Assembly (NCBI RefSeq): GCF_002207765.1
Contig: NZ_BDGJ01000042.1
Span: forward strand, 8,521 to 72,520
Source: Calderihabitans maritimus
GTDB taxonomy: Bacteria; Bacillota; KKC1; Calderihabitantales; Calderihabitantaceae
Reading direction: 5' to 3'
Length of the DNA stretch: 64,000 nucleotides
The notes beneath the pieces were generated by a model. That model searched no databases and had not been told where the DNA came from. It worked only from the letters and a program-made list of their open reading frames with translations. Shown in pieces: positions 17,166 to 26,944 of the stretch; position 1 is the stretch's first letter, and every line of letters begins with the position of its first letter. A program made the position numbers and the translations under genes.

Positions 17166-18830
17166 TTGCCTGTTGCTAATAGATTGAGCAAAATAAGTGA
17201 CTATCAAAGGGCCATAATTAAGGCACATCTTTGTTCTACCGGTCTCAGTTACGAGGATTTAGATAAACCGATAATTGCGGTGGTAAATACCTGGAATGAA
17301 GTAAGTCCCGGTCATGTGCCTTTACGAGAACTTGCCGGTTATGTGAAGGCGGGGATTAAGGCTGCTGGGGGAACACCGCTAGAGTTTAACACCATTGCCA
17401 TCTGTGATGGAATTGCCCAGGGTCATGCAGGAATGAGATATTCATTGCCCAGCCGTGAGCTTGTCAGCGACTCGGTAGAAGCTATGATACAGGGGCACGG
17501 TATTTTCGACGGAGCGGTATTGTTAGGTTCCTGTGACAAGATTATTCCCGGGTTGCTCATGGCGGCGGCTCGGCTAAACATACCATCATTGTTGTTAACA
17601 GGCGGTCCCATGATAAATTACATATTGGCGGCAGAACATAAACAGGATCGCAAGCGTTTTTTGGAGGGAAGACTGGAGGAAAAGGATTTAGTGGACAAAA
17701 CTATGCGCTATTATACCGGGCCGGGTGTTTGTCCCTTTTTGGGAACGGCTAATACAATGGCGATTGTTGCCGAGGCCTTGGGAATGTCCCTTCCGGGCAG
17801 CAGTTTGCATCCTGCCATGAGCGCTCTCCGTAGGCAGGCGGCAGAAATTGCAGGTCGTCAGGCAGTGGAATTAGTCCGAAAGGGATTGACACCGAGGAAG
17901 ATTTTAACGCGTGAAGCTTTTGAGAACGCTATCGCGGTGGTTCTGGCTATTGGAGGTAGTCTCAATTCAGTTCTTCACCTCTTAGGTATTGCTGCTGAAG
18001 CAGGAGTAAATCTGGATATTGAGGTCTTTGATGAAGTCAGCCGTCGGGTTCCCTTGTTGACCAGTATTACCCCTAATGGAAATAGCTTTACGGTGATCGA
18101 CTTTTATCATGCGGGAGGAGTTCCTGCTCTATTAAAAGAGTTATTGCCCTTGATCAACGGAAAGGTGATAACTGTCTCCGGTAAGACGGTGGCAGAAAAT
18201 GTTAGTCAGGCAGAGATTTTAAACGATAAAGTTATACGCCCGCTGAGAAATCCGATTGCTCCCGCCGGTGGTATAGCGGTACTGCGGGGAAATCTGGCGC
18301 CTGAAGGGGCGTTGGTTAAGGTTTCGGCCGTACCCCCAGAACAGTATGTGTTTAGAGGCCGGGCGCTTATTTTTGATAGAGAGGAGCAAGCCCTTAATGC
18401 GTCCAGAAGTGGTCGGATTAATTCAGGAACCGTGGTAGTTATTCGGTATGAAGGGCCTAGCGGGGGACCGGGAATGCGGGAGATGCACCGAATTACCGAA
18501 ATCCTTCAGAACGCGGACAATGTTGCTGTTATTACCGATGGCAGGTTTTCTGGTGCTAGTGCCGGTCTTTCCGTAGGGTATATTTCTCCAGAAGCAGCAG
18601 CCGGTGGCCCGATAGCTTTAGTTCGTGACGGAGATACGATCGAAATTAATATTCCCGAGCGACGACTCCAGCTTTTGGTTGAAGAAAGAGAATTGGAACA
18701 GCGACGGAGAGAAACCAAATTGAATGGGGGAAATCACAGCGAAAGCAACTTCCTGCAATTATATGCTGTTTCAACTACTTCGGCTGCCTCTGGTGCCGTT
18801 CGGAAAAAGATATGTACTTGGGATAAATAA
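17166..18830 (+). CDS. IlvD/Edd-family dehydratase (sugar-acid dehydratase likely)
   Basis: 554 residues from TTG 17166, after GGGGGAGG. The cluster-ligand cysteines sit in AICDGIAQGHAGM and LGSCDKIIPG, with further family blocks in GVCPFLGTANTM, DGRFSG and MREM. These enzymes use an Fe-S cluster to dehydrate dihydroxy-acids or sugar acids. The length fits the IlvD branch more than 6-phosphogluconate dehydratase (about 600). The setting (RpiR, FGGY kinase, TRAP transporter, KDPG aldolase) argues for a sugar acid or its phosphate rather than isoleucine-valine synthesis. Confidence 0.85.
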   Translation: MPVANRLSKISDYQRAIIKAHLCSTGLSYEDLDKPIIAVVNTWNEVSPGHVPLRELAGYVKAGIKAAGGTPLEFNTIAICDGIAQGHAGMRYSLPSRELVSDSVEAMIQGHGIFDGAVLLGSCDKIIPGLLMAAARLNIPSLLLTGGPMINYILAAEHKQDRKRFLEGRLEEKDLVDKTMRYYTGPGVCPFLGTANTMAIVAEALGMSLPGSSLHPAMSALRRQAAEIAGRQAVELVRKGLTPRKILTREAFENAIAVVLAIGGSLNSVLHLLGIAAEAGVNLDIEVFDEVSRRVPLLTSITPNGNSFTVIDFYHAGGVPALLKELLPLINGKVITVSGKTVAENVSQAEILNDKVIRPLRNPIAPAGGIAVLRGNLAPEGALVKVSAVPPEQYVFRGRALIFDREEQALNASRSGRINSGTVVVIRYEGPSGGPGMREMHRITEILQNADNVAVITDGRFSGASAGLSVGYISPEAAAGGPIALVRDGDTIEINIPERRLQLLVEERELEQRRRETKLNGGNHSESNFLQLYAVSTTSAASGAVRKKICTWDK

Positions 18831-18850
18831 TTTGAGGAAGGTGATGAAGA

Positions 18851-19807
18851 TTGAGTAAAACAGTTTTAGTTACAGCACTATCCTTTTCCCGTTATTCCCG
18901 AGAACCTCAGAGAATTTTAGAAGGAGCAGGTTTTCAGCTAATTAGAAATCAGGAAGGCCGCCCTCTTAAAGAAGCTGAGTTGGTGGACAGGATTAAAGGA
19001 GTGGATGCTCTGATTGTCGGTGTGGATCCTGTTACGGAAAAAGTGATCGAGGCTGCCGATAAATTGCGGATTATATGTAAGCATGGCGTAGGGGTAGATA
19101 ATATTGACCTGAAGGCGGCAGCTCGTCGAGGCATAATGGTTACCAATGCTCCGGATAGTAATTATATATCAGTAGCCGACCTGACTTTCGGTCTTCTTTT
19201 AGCAGCTGCCCGACAGATACCCCATGCCGATATAATCACTAAAAACGGAAAATGGGATAGAGTGGTAGGGCGAGAAGTATGGAAAAAAACTCTAGGTATT
19301 ATAGGTACTGGCCGTATCGGTTTAGCCGTAGCCCGGCGGGCTCAAGGTTTTGAGATGAAAATACTGGCTTATGATAAATTTCCCAATAACCGGGCGGCTC
19401 AAGAAATAGGTTTTACGTATGTTTCATTAGAAAAATTGTTGTCCGAATCCGATTTTGTTTCCCTTCATGTACCTTTGACGGAAGAAACGCGACATCTTAT
19501 AAACGAGAAAACTATCGATTTAATGAAGCCGGAGGCTATTTTAATCAATACCGCTCGGGGTGAATTAGTTGATGAAAAAGCTCTTTATCTTGCGTTGAAG
19601 GAAGGTAGATTGGCAGGTGCTGCATTGGATGCCTACGCTGAAGAACCCCCATCGAATAATATGCTCTTAAGCTTAAGTCAGGTAGTTACTACACCACATA
19701 TTGGTGCCTATACTTATGAAGCCAACCACCGTATGGGCTGTACAGCGGCGGAGAGCATTGTGAAGTTTTTTGCCGGTAACACTCCCGATTACGTAGTTGT
19801 CGGTTAA
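18851..19807 (+). CDS. NAD-dependent D-2-hydroxyacid dehydrogenase
   Basis: 318 residues from TTG 18851. It has the NAD-binding GTGRIGLAVARRA motif, the catalytic Arg/Glu/His set (NTARGELVDE, DAYAEEPP, TPHIGAYT), and lacks the ACT domain of long SerA forms. In a sugar-acid operon a 2-keto-aldonate reductase is the likeliest role (reducing, for example, 2-ketogluconate to gluconate). Phosphoglycerate dehydrogenase is the nearest alternative by family. Confidence 0.85.
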   Translation: MSKTVLVTALSFSRYSREPQRILEGAGFQLIRNQEGRPLKEAELVDRIKGVDALIVGVDPVTEKVIEAADKLRIICKHGVGVDNIDLKAAARRGIMVTNAPDSNYISVADLTFGLLLAAARQIPHADIITKNGKWDRVVGREVWKKTLGIIGTGRIGLAVARRAQGFEMKILAYDKFPNNRAAQEIGFTYVSLEKLLSESDFVSLHVPLTEETRHLINEKTIDLMKPEAILINTARGELVDEKALYLALKEGRLAGAALDAYAEEPPSNNMLLSLSQVVTTPHIGAYTYEANHRMGCTAAESIVKFFAGNTPDYVVVG

Positions 19808-19820
19808 CGGGGTGAAGTTA

Positions 19821-21350
19821 GTGAGTACGAAATCAGCCTTTCTTGGTGTTGACATCGGTACAGGAAGTTGCCGCGTTTTGGCTATCGATTGTAAGGGAAC
19901 TATCCTGACCCTCGAAAAAGTTAAGTATCCTACTATTTACCCGTATCCCGGCTGGGCCGAACAGGACCCGGAAAAAATTTACGGAGCGATGATTAAAGCG
20001 GTACGCAGCGTTACCCAAAAACTTACGGAACAGCGGTTCACTGTTGAAGGAGTAGGTTTGAGCAGCGTATATCACAGCCTTATAGCTTTGGGGAACCGTA
20101 ATCAACTTCTAACCCGGTCTATTATTTGGGAAGACTTGCGAAGCGCCTCTGTAGCCACTGATATTAAAAAGACAGAAGAGGCTAAGGATTTCTATCATCG
20201 TACCGGCTGTCCGGTTCATCCCCTTTATCCCTTAGCTAAAATAGCCTGGCTGCGGAAAAACCGTCCGGAAACTTTTAACCAGGCGACTAAATTTATTTCC
20301 ATTAAGGAATACATCCTTTTAAAATTATTTGGCTCATTAAAGGTAGATTATTCCGTTGCTTCGGCCAGTGGTTTGTTTAATATACACCAGTTAAATTGGG
20401 ATGATGCTATCTTAGATTTTTTGCAAATTAAAAAATCGCAGTTGTCGGAGACGGTATCAACTTTAACCGTATTGAAGCCTATGCTACCTGAACCGGCGCA
20501 GGCTATGGGTCTATCGCCGGAAGTACCATGGGTAATAGGGTCAGGAGACGGTGCCCTGGCCAATTTAGGGTCTGGAGTTACCAGCCCGGGAGCGGCAGTC
20601 GTAACGGTTGGCACTAGTGGAGCCGTTCGCGTTACCAGTTATGAACCCAAATTAGACTCCCAGGAAAGGACTTGGTGCTATCATGTAACCGATGGACGTT
20701 GGATAGTCGGTGGAGCAATTAACAACGGTGGTCTGGTTTACCAGTGGTTGGCCGATACCTTCTTTGAAGATGAAAAGGGAAAATTGGAACAGGGACAGTC
20801 TATATATCATGTTCTTAATACCTTAGCAGCAGAAGTTCCTCCGGGAGCACAGGGCCTAATTTTTCTTCCTTTTCTGAATGCGGAACGAAGCCCCTACTGG
20901 AATTCGCAAGCTAGAGGAGTGCTCTTAGGACTTGGCTTGGAACATCGAAAAAAGCATCTGGTACGGGCTGCTTTGGAAGGTATTGTTTTTAGACTATACA
21001 GTGTTTTTGAAATTTTAGAAGAAATTGTTGGTTCAAACGAAGAAATTCGTGTCTGTGGAGGATTTGTTAAGTCTCCTATCTGGTTGCAGATATTGAGTAG
21101 CGTATTTAATAGGAAGATCAATGTCCCTAATACCGTTGAAAGTTCTGCCCTAGGATCTGCTTTGTTGGGCATGGTGGGTATGGGAGTACTGTCTAATATT
21201 GAGGACGTCCGGAAGATCATTCAGGTTAGAAATGTTTGTGAACCGGACGACGAACTACATCTTTATTACCAGAAGCTTTATCAGGTTTACAAGAGGATTT
21301 ATTGGAAAATGGTTGAGGAATTTCAGGCTTTGGCCGAATTGCGGCAATAA
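19821..21350 (+). CDS. FGGY-family carbohydrate kinase, gluconokinase-like
   Basis: GTG 19821 after GGGGTGAAG gives MSTKSAFLGVDIGTGSCRVL, the standard FGGY opening; a TTG at 19797 lies inside the preceding gene. About 509 residues in two actin-like domains, with GSGDGALANLGSG and VGTSGAVR and a C-terminal CGGFVKSPIW. It phosphorylates the imported sugar or sugar acid before dehydration and aldol cleavage. Gluconate is the best-supported substrate from context, but this is inferred. Confidence 0.85.
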   Translation: MSTKSAFLGVDIGTGSCRVLAIDCKGTILTLEKVKYPTIYPYPGWAEQDPEKIYGAMIKAVRSVTQKLTEQRFTVEGVGLSSVYHSLIALGNRNQLLTRSIIWEDLRSASVATDIKKTEEAKDFYHRTGCPVHPLYPLAKIAWLRKNRPETFNQATKFISIKEYILLKLFGSLKVDYSVASASGLFNIHQLNWDDAILDFLQIKKSQLSETVSTLTVLKPMLPEPAQAMGLSPEVPWVIGSGDGALANLGSGVTSPGAAVVTVGTSGAVRVTSYEPKLDSQERTWCYHVTDGRWIVGGAINNGGLVYQWLADTFFEDEKGKLEQGQSIYHVLNTLAAEVPPGAQGLIFLPFLNAERSPYWNSQARGVLLGLGLEHRKKHLVRAALEGIVFRLYSVFEILEEIVGSNEEIRVCGGFVKSPIWLQILSSVFNRKINVPNTVESSALGSALLGMVGMGVLSNIEDVRKIIQVRNVCEPDDELHLYYQKLYQVYKRIYWKMVEEFQALAELRQ

Positions 21351-21466
21351 GTCGTCTGAAAAATTGATATTTTGTGAGGGGGGATGCGGGCACAGGTGAG
21401 GGTCTAACCTTCTGGAAAAAAGGTTTTGTAAAACGAAAAAATTGTAATAACGGGAGGTCGGAAAAA

Positions 21467-22522
21467 GTGAAGCTGAAGAAAGTCGGTATGTTTGTCTTGA
21501 TTTTATTTGCCATGGCTGCTTTGATTGTCGGTTGTGGAGGTAATAAGGTAGACAACCAATCGGCCGACAACAATGATAACAAGCAGACGCCACCAACTAA
21601 GTCGGTGACTCTGAAAATTGCTAATTATTATGCTGCAGATCACCCTGTAAACCAAGCCTTGCGGGATAAGTTTAAAGCCGTAGTTGAAGAAAAAACTGGT
21701 GGGAAAATAAAAGTAGAGATTTATCCTAACAATCAGTTGGGGAATGAGCAAGAATTTATCGAGGGCGTACAGCTAGGAAATATAGAAATGGCAATGACTG
21801 GTAATATGTGGGAAAATACTGTCCCTCAATTTAGAATTATGCAGCTGCCTTATATGTTTGTCAATTATGAGCATGCCAATGCTGTATTAAATGGGCCTAT
21901 AGGGGAACGCATTTACAAATATTTAGAGCCGTTGAATGTTAAGGTTTTAGCATCCTTCCCTAATGGTTTTAGGGTTGTATCAAATAACAAAAGACCGATC
22001 ACGTCTATTGAAGATTGCAAAGGCATTAAGCTACGTGTTTTCCAGGGCGAGACCATTATTAAAGAGATGAAAGCTTTAGGTTTCGATACTGTGGTCATGA
22101 ACTTCAGTGAAATTTTTACCGCCTTGCAACAAGGAGTAGTAGACGGACAGGATAATCCGCTTGCCACTTCTTATTATGCCGGATTTTATGATGTACAGAA
22201 GTATGTGGCAATAACTAACCACATGTACAGTCCTGGATATATAGTCATTAACATGGATGTTTGGAACAGCTTAACGGAAGATGAAAAAGCGTTGGTCGAA
22301 GAAGCTGCTCAGAACACGGCTGAGGCGATATTGAATGCAGTTCGTGACCAAGAAGAAGAGATCATTAAGGATATAACTGAAAAGGGCGTAGAAGTAACAT
22401 ACCCGGATCTCAAACCATTTATAGAGCGAGTTAAGCCTATTGTTGATGAGTATATTGAGAAATATCCGGAAACAGAAGATATTATCAAAGATATTCAAAA
22501 GTTGGGTGAGCAATATCTGTAA
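21467..22522 (+). CDS. TRAP transporter solute-binding lipoprotein (DctP family)
   Basis: GTG 21467 follows GGGAGGT with good spacing; an earlier ATG (21374) has no such site. The 351-residue protein has a lipoprotein signal ending LIVGCGG, then the DctP fold (HPVNQALRDKF, VFQGETIIKEMKALGFD, ALQQGVVDGQDNP). The Arg in GFRVVSN and KLRVFQG-type segments binds the substrate carboxylate. It captures an organic or sugar acid outside the cell for the DctQM membrane part encoded next. Confidence 0.9.
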   Translation: MKLKKVGMFVLILFAMAALIVGCGGNKVDNQSADNNDNKQTPPTKSVTLKIANYYAADHPVNQALRDKFKAVVEEKTGGKIKVEIYPNNQLGNEQEFIEGVQLGNIEMAMTGNMWENTVPQFRIMQLPYMFVNYEHANAVLNGPIGERIYKYLEPLNVKVLASFPNGFRVVSNNKRPITSIEDCKGIKLRVFQGETIIKEMKALGFDTVVMNFSEIFTALQQGVVDGQDNPLATSYYAGFYDVQKYVAITNHMYSPGYIVINMDVWNSLTEDEKALVEEAAQNTAEAILNAVRDQEEEIIKDITEKGVEVTYPDLKPFIERVKPIVDEYIEKYPETEDIIKDIQKLGEQYL

Positions 22523-22532
22523 TGTACAATTA

Positions 22533-22562
22533 TTCAGGTGTTGGCTTATGCCAACACCTGAA
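22533..22562 (+). other. Intercistronic hairpin between dctP and dctQ
   Basis: A perfect 13-bp stem TTCAGGTGTTGGC / GCCAACACCTGAA with loop TTAT and no T-run. Such stems often protect the abundant binding-protein message and lower expression of the membrane genes downstream. Confidence 0.7.
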
Positions 22563-22597
22563 TCTCACTGAATGGAAAGGGTGTTATAGAGATAACC

Positions 22598-23080
22598 ATG
22601 TCTAGGATTTTCGGATATGTGTACAGATTAGTGGACGCCATAATGATTGCTATGCTAATAATCATGGTAGGTTCAATTTCAGTAAACGTTGTCGCTCGTT
22701 ATTTTGGTATGGCCTTTACCTGGATAGACGAAGTGAGCAGGTTGACTTTTGTTTGGATGTCCTGTATGGCCATAGTTGCCGGTTTGAGAAGAGGACTACA
22801 TCCTTCTTTTGTTGTACTCCTGGACAAAACTAGTGGCGTTGTTAACAAATTGCTATTAACCGTGATAAATACATTAATTTTGCTATTTCTGGTTTATCTG
22901 TTGAAAGGCGGTATTGATTATATTTCGAAAGTCTATATTCAAAAGACTGCTATCCTAGGTATTTCGGTTGCTTGGAAATATGCGGCAGTTCCTTTTGCAA
23001 CAATCATAATGATTTTGGAAGTAATAAGAGCACTGGTATTGGTCTGGAAAAAAGATGACTGTAGATTAGCGGACCGGTGA
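22598..23080 (+). CDS. TRAP transporter small membrane subunit (DctQ family)
   Basis: 160 residues with four membrane helices and the DctQ segment FTWIDEVSRLTFVWMSCMA. It is the small permease subunit, required with DctM for sodium-driven uptake. It lies between the binding protein and the large subunit, which begins at or a few bases after its stop. Confidence 0.9.
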   Translation: MSRIFGYVYRLVDAIMIAMLIIMVGSISVNVVARYFGMAFTWIDEVSRLTFVWMSCMAIVAGLRRGLHPSFVVLLDKTSGVVNKLLLTVINTLILLFLVYLLKGGIDYISKVYIQKTAILGISVAWKYAAVPFATIIMILEVIRALVLVWKKDDCRLADR

Positions 23081-23090
23081 GGTGGTTAAG

Positions 23091-24365
23091 TTGGCGGCAA
23101 TTTTAACCTTTCTTGTTTCGTTAATTGGATTTACCATCATAGGGGTGCCAATAGGTTTTGCAGTAGGATTAACCGCTATAGTCCTAATGTTTTTTATCGG
23201 TATGCCTGAACCGATGGTACTGGCGAGAAGATTAGTGACAGGAATTGATGTATATACCTTATTAGCCATTCCTTTCTTCATGTTGGCTGGAGAGATTATG
23301 AATAGAGCCGGATTGGTACACGATATTCTTAAATTTGCCAATGCTATAGTTGGGCGATTTAGAGGTGGACTGGCTTACGTAAATGTAGTAGGAAGTATGT
23401 TATTTGCCGGCATCAGTGGCTCTGCAGTGGCCGACACGGCAGCTTTGGGGTCTCTGGAGATACCTATGATGGAGAAAGACGGATATGATAAGCCTTTTTC
23501 TTCTGCTATTACGGCTGCCTCTGCCATAATTGGTCCCATCATTCCTCCGAGTATTCCTATGATTATTCTCGGTTCCATTGCCCAGATATCTATTGCTAAA
23601 TTGTTTCTAGGCGGTACTATCCCAGGAATTTTAATAGGTTTATCTCTTTTCGGATATTCTTACTATGTTGCTAAAAGAAGAGGTTACCCGGTAAGTAAGA
23701 GTGTTAATTTTAAAGAATTTCTTCAAGTATTTAAGAAAACCATCTGGGCTTTAATTTTACCCCTGATTATTTTAGGAGGAATTATTGCCGGCATTTTTAC
23801 GGCTACTGAGGCAGGAGCCATAGCTGTAATCTACGCAGTGATCATTTCGTTTGTGGTTTACAAGGTGAAGTTAAAAGAGTATCCTGAGATTTTAAAAGGA
23901 GCTGCCTTGAATACAGGAGTAGTGATGTTGGTCTGTGGTGCTGCTATGGCTTTGACCTGGTATCTGGCAGTTGCTCAGGTACCTCAAAGTTTAACTGAAT
24001 TCTTGATGAATTTTACTCAGAGCAAATGGATTTTTCTATTAGTGCTAAATATCTTGTTATTTTTTGTGGGTATGGTTATTGATTTAACACCTGCTCTATT
24101 TCTGTTAGTACCTATTCTACTGCCGGTTAGCAAGGCTTATGGAGTTGATCCGGTTCATTTTGGTGTTATCGTGGTTGCCAATCTATGTGTTGGTTTAATT
24201 ACACCACCGGTAGGAACAGTTTTATATGTTACCACTTCTATCTCCAAAATTAAATTGGAGAAATTAGTTCAAGAATTAATGCCGATGTATCTCGTATTAT
24301 TTGTGGTTTTAATGCTAATTACCTATGTGCCTTTCCTAGTTTTATGGTTACCATCGCTAATTTAA
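23091..24365 (+). CDS. TRAP transporter large membrane subunit (DctM family)
   Basis: TTG 23091 after GAGGTGG is preferred; GTG 23082 lies inside that ribosome binding site. About 424 residues with some twelve membrane helices and family blocks FAGISGSAVADTAALG, ITAASAIIGPIIPPS and LITPPVGT. It forms the transport channel. The operon context suggests an aldonate or related sugar acid as cargo. Confidence 0.9.
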   Translation: MAAILTFLVSLIGFTIIGVPIGFAVGLTAIVLMFFIGMPEPMVLARRLVTGIDVYTLLAIPFFMLAGEIMNRAGLVHDILKFANAIVGRFRGGLAYVNVVGSMLFAGISGSAVADTAALGSLEIPMMEKDGYDKPFSSAITAASAIIGPIIPPSIPMIILGSIAQISIAKLFLGGTIPGILIGLSLFGYSYYVAKRRGYPVSKSVNFKEFLQVFKKTIWALILPLIILGGIIAGIFTATEAGAIAVIYAVIISFVVYKVKLKEYPEILKGAALNTGVVMLVCGAAMALTWYLAVAQVPQSLTEFLMNFTQSKWIFLLVLNILLFFVGMVIDLTPALFLLVPILLPVSKAYGVDPVHFGVIVVANLCVGLITPPVGTVLYVTTSISKIKLEKLVQELMPMYLVLFVVLMLITYVPFLVLWLPSLI

Positions 24366-24386
24366 ATTGAACTGGAGTTGATTTAT

Positions 24387-25646
24387 ATGCTGCTTAAATT
24401 CTATTATCCGGAGATTAAAGGAGTAGAAATACCTGACAAAAATTTATGCGGTGTGTTCAAACCCAAAATGAGAGAGAATAACTTGGATGTTGAGAAGCTG
24501 GTCCGACAAGCTTTAGAACAACCTATCGGAACTGGCAAACTAGAGGATATAGTAGGGAAGAGAGACAAGATTTTAATTGTATGTGATGACAATACTCGTC
24601 TTACGCCTGCTGATAAAATTTTGAAAGTGTTGCTGCCTTATTTACACGGGTTAGGTGTTAGAAAAGAGGATATTACTATTTTAATAGCATTAGGGACGCA
24701 CCGTCCTATGCTCCGCAAAGAGTTGGTAGCCAAGTTAGGCGGGAATGTAGTTGATGAATATAAAATAGTTAACCATTTGTGGGATCGAGTAGAAGACAAT
24801 ATCTATTATGGAAAGACTTCTAGAGGAATAGAAGTGTGGGGAAATAGACTATTAGCGGAGGCTGATTTTGTAATAGGATTAGGGCATATCGTGCCTCATA
24901 GAGTGGCCGGGTTTTCGGGAGGAGGAAAGATTGTTCAACCGGGAGTATCCATCGGCAAAACTATTGGTGATATCCATTGGCTCAGTGCATTAGTCCCCGG
25001 TACGGAAATTATGGGTAAAAGAGATAACCTAGTACGAGAACAAATAGATGAATCGGCTAGGCTCATGGGGCTGGATTTTATTGTTAATGTGGTACAGGAT
25101 CTAAAGGGAGAAGTAGTAGGAGTATTTGCCGGTGATTTAATCGCTGCTCATCGGGCGGGGTGTGATCTAGCAAAAGAAGTTTACGGGGTTGAGGTTCCTA
25201 AAGCTGATATCGTAATCGTTGATTCCTATCCGGCCGATATTGAGCTGTGGCAGGCGGCCAAAGGTATTTACGCTTCCGAGTTAGTTGTTAAAGATGGGGG
25301 TTATGTTATTTTGGTAACACCCTGTCCGGAAGGAGTATCCACAACTCATCCTGAAATTGAAAAATTCGGTTACCTTCCACTGAAAGAAGTAGAAGAGCTA
25401 GTACAGAAAAAAGAATTAGAGGACCTAACTGTAGCTGCCCACTTGGTCCATGTGGGCAGAGTTATTAAGGAAAAGGGCCATGGCATTATGGTCTGTCCCA
25501 ATATTCCTGATAAGGTAAAAGAAAAGATAGGCTTTATTCCTGCTTCTACAGTACAGGAGGCATTATCCTATGCTTTACAAGAAAAAGGGGAAGATGCCTC
25601 TATCGTTGCTATGCTTCATGCGGGAGAGATTTTACCAATAAGTTAG
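24387..25646 (+). CDS. LarA-like nickel-pincer racemase/epimerase family protein
   Basis: ATG 24387 follows GGAG; the upstream TTG (24378) is too close. The 419-residue protein keeps the LarA cofactor residues: His in ALGTHRP, His and Lys in PHRVAGFSGGGK, and His in GDIHW. LarA enzymes use a nickel-pincer nucleotide on that Lys to racemise or epimerise 2-hydroxyacids. Members acting on sugar acids such as gluconate are known, which fits the operon. LarB, LarC and LarE, needed to make the cofactor, are not in the window. Confidence 0.8.
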   Translation: MLLKFYYPEIKGVEIPDKNLCGVFKPKMRENNLDVEKLVRQALEQPIGTGKLEDIVGKRDKILIVCDDNTRLTPADKILKVLLPYLHGLGVRKEDITILIALGTHRPMLRKELVAKLGGNVVDEYKIVNHLWDRVEDNIYYGKTSRGIEVWGNRLLAEADFVIGLGHIVPHRVAGFSGGGKIVQPGVSIGKTIGDIHWLSALVPGTEIMGKRDNLVREQIDESARLMGLDFIVNVVQDLKGEVVGVFAGDLIAAHRAGCDLAKEVYGVEVPKADIVIVDSYPADIELWQAAKGIYASELVVKDGGYVILVTPCPEGVSTTHPEIEKFGYLPLKEVEELVQKKELEDLTVAAHLVHVGRVIKEKGHGIMVCPNIPDKVKEKIGFIPASTVQEALSYALQEKGEDASIVAMLHAGEILPIS

Positions 25647-25673
25647 AATAAAGATAAAAAGAGGTGAGTTTTT

Positions 25674-26318
25674 GTGGAAAAATTTAGATCTTTAAATACT
25701 ATTTTGGAGACAGGTATTATTTCGGTAATTAGAGCTGATAATGTTGAACGGGCTGTAGAACTGGCCAAGGCGGTAGCAGAAGGGGGCATCAAGGCTATTG
25801 AGGTGGCCTTTACGGTGCCTCAGGCTCACCAGGCTTTGGAGAAATTATCGAATATTTTTGCTGGTTCGGGGCTTTTACTGGGTGCCGGAACGGTATTGGA
25901 TGCAGAGACGGCCAGAATAGCTATACTGTCAGGAGCAGAATTCATCGTATGTCCCCATACGAATGTAGAAGTAATCAAGGTTTGTAATCGCTATCAGAAG
26001 GTTGTACTTCCTGGTGCTATGACAGTCACGGAAGTAGTTAACGCTATGGAAGCCGGCGGGGACATGATCAAACTCTTCCCTAGTAGTGTGTTTGGGCCTA
26101 AAGTAATTTCGGCCATCCGGGGACCGCTGCCACATGCACCTTTGGTACCAACAGGAGGGATCACTTTGGATAACGTGAAGGAATGGATTAAAGCGGGTGC
26201 CGTAGCTGTAGGTGTTGGCGGAGAACTTACTAAAGTAGGTCAAAATGGTGATTATAAAAAAGTCACGGAGACGGCTTGGGCTTTTGTAACTAAAATAAAG
26301 GAAGCCAGGGAAAATTAA
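25674..26318 (+). CDS. eda: 2-keto-3-deoxy-6-phosphogluconate (KDPG/KHG) aldolase
   Basis: 214 residues from GTG 25674 after GAGGTGAG. A class I aldolase barrel with the catalytic Glu in IEVAFT, the phosphate-binding GAGTV, and the Schiff-base Lys in MIKLFPSS. It splits KDPG to pyruvate and glyceraldehyde-3-phosphate, ending the pathway encoded by this operon. A strong terminator follows. Confidence 0.92.
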   Translation: MEKFRSLNTILETGIISVIRADNVERAVELAKAVAEGGIKAIEVAFTVPQAHQALEKLSNIFAGSGLLLGAGTVLDAETARIAILSGAEFIVCPHTNVEVIKVCNRYQKVVLPGAMTVTEVVNAMEAGGDMIKLFPSSVFGPKVISAIRGPLPHAPLVPTGGITLDNVKEWIKAGAVAVGVGGELTKVGQNGDYKKVTETAWAFVTKIKEAREN

Positions 26319-26349
26319 GGCTCAGAATAATATCAAGTTTCAATTATTG

Positions 26350-26376
26350 AAAGACCACCGGTGTTGGTGGTCTTTT
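26350..26376 (+). terminator. Terminator of the sugar-acid operon
   Basis: AAAGACCACC / GGTGGTCTTT with a six-base loop and a T-run; also stable on the minus strand for the converging gene. Confidence 0.88.
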
Positions 26377-26427
26377 ACTTTGCCGTTGTCCAGGAATTTT
26401 GACAAAAAGGCATGAGTTGTCTAACAA

Positions 26428-26901
26428 CTAATCGGCAAAAACATATTTGGGCCAGAGGCGGTTCTTGTTTACTATCCGCAGCAAGATAAAAATTCCGACC
26501 AGATTAAAAGCAATACCCACCCACATCAATGGATACCGGTACTGTTCAAGAAAAAGACTGGCTCCGGACAAACCTATGATAGGTAGTACGTCTCCGAGGT
26601 GATGAAGGCAACAGGCTACCATGGAAACGGTGGATGTACCAGTACCGGAGGCTGCCATGGCGGTGACGCTCCTGGTGCGCACCAATTTCTGCAGTTGTTT
26701 GATGTAACTGAAAAGTCCGATTTGTATTCCGAAGCCCAGGGAAATTGCGCCTGCGAAGAAAGCATCTTTAATGATTAATTCAGTAGCATGGGACCAGGAT
26801 TCAACCAATCCTACCAATAGGAAATAGAAGAGTAGCAAGCCTATACAGGCACCTGTACCCAAGAGAAATGAGCGCATTATGATTCTTCTTTTTTGGTCCA
26901 T
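26428..26901 (-). CDS. Four-helix membrane protein with a CCLHH motif
   Basis: 157 residues from ATG 26901 after GGGAGGAG. It has four predicted membrane helices; between the second and third lies MVACCLHHLGDVLPIIG, whose adjacent Cys and His residues could bind a metal. It is the last of a minus-strand series holding a lipoprotein, a Met-rich exported protein and a ferredoxin. I do not recognise a named family; a metal-handling role is inferred from the motif. Confidence 0.65.
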   Translation of the reverse strand: MDQKRRIIMRSFLLGTGACIGLLLFYFLLVGLVESWSHATELIIKDAFFAGAISLGFGIQIGLFSYIKQLQKLVRTRSVTAMAASGTGTSTVSMVACCLHHLGDVLPIIGLSGASLFLEQYRYPLMWVGIAFNLVGIFILLRIVNKNRLWPKYVFAD

Positions 26902-26944
26902 ATCTTCTCCTCCCTTTTGTTACCGAAGCAGGAAGCTAAATGTG

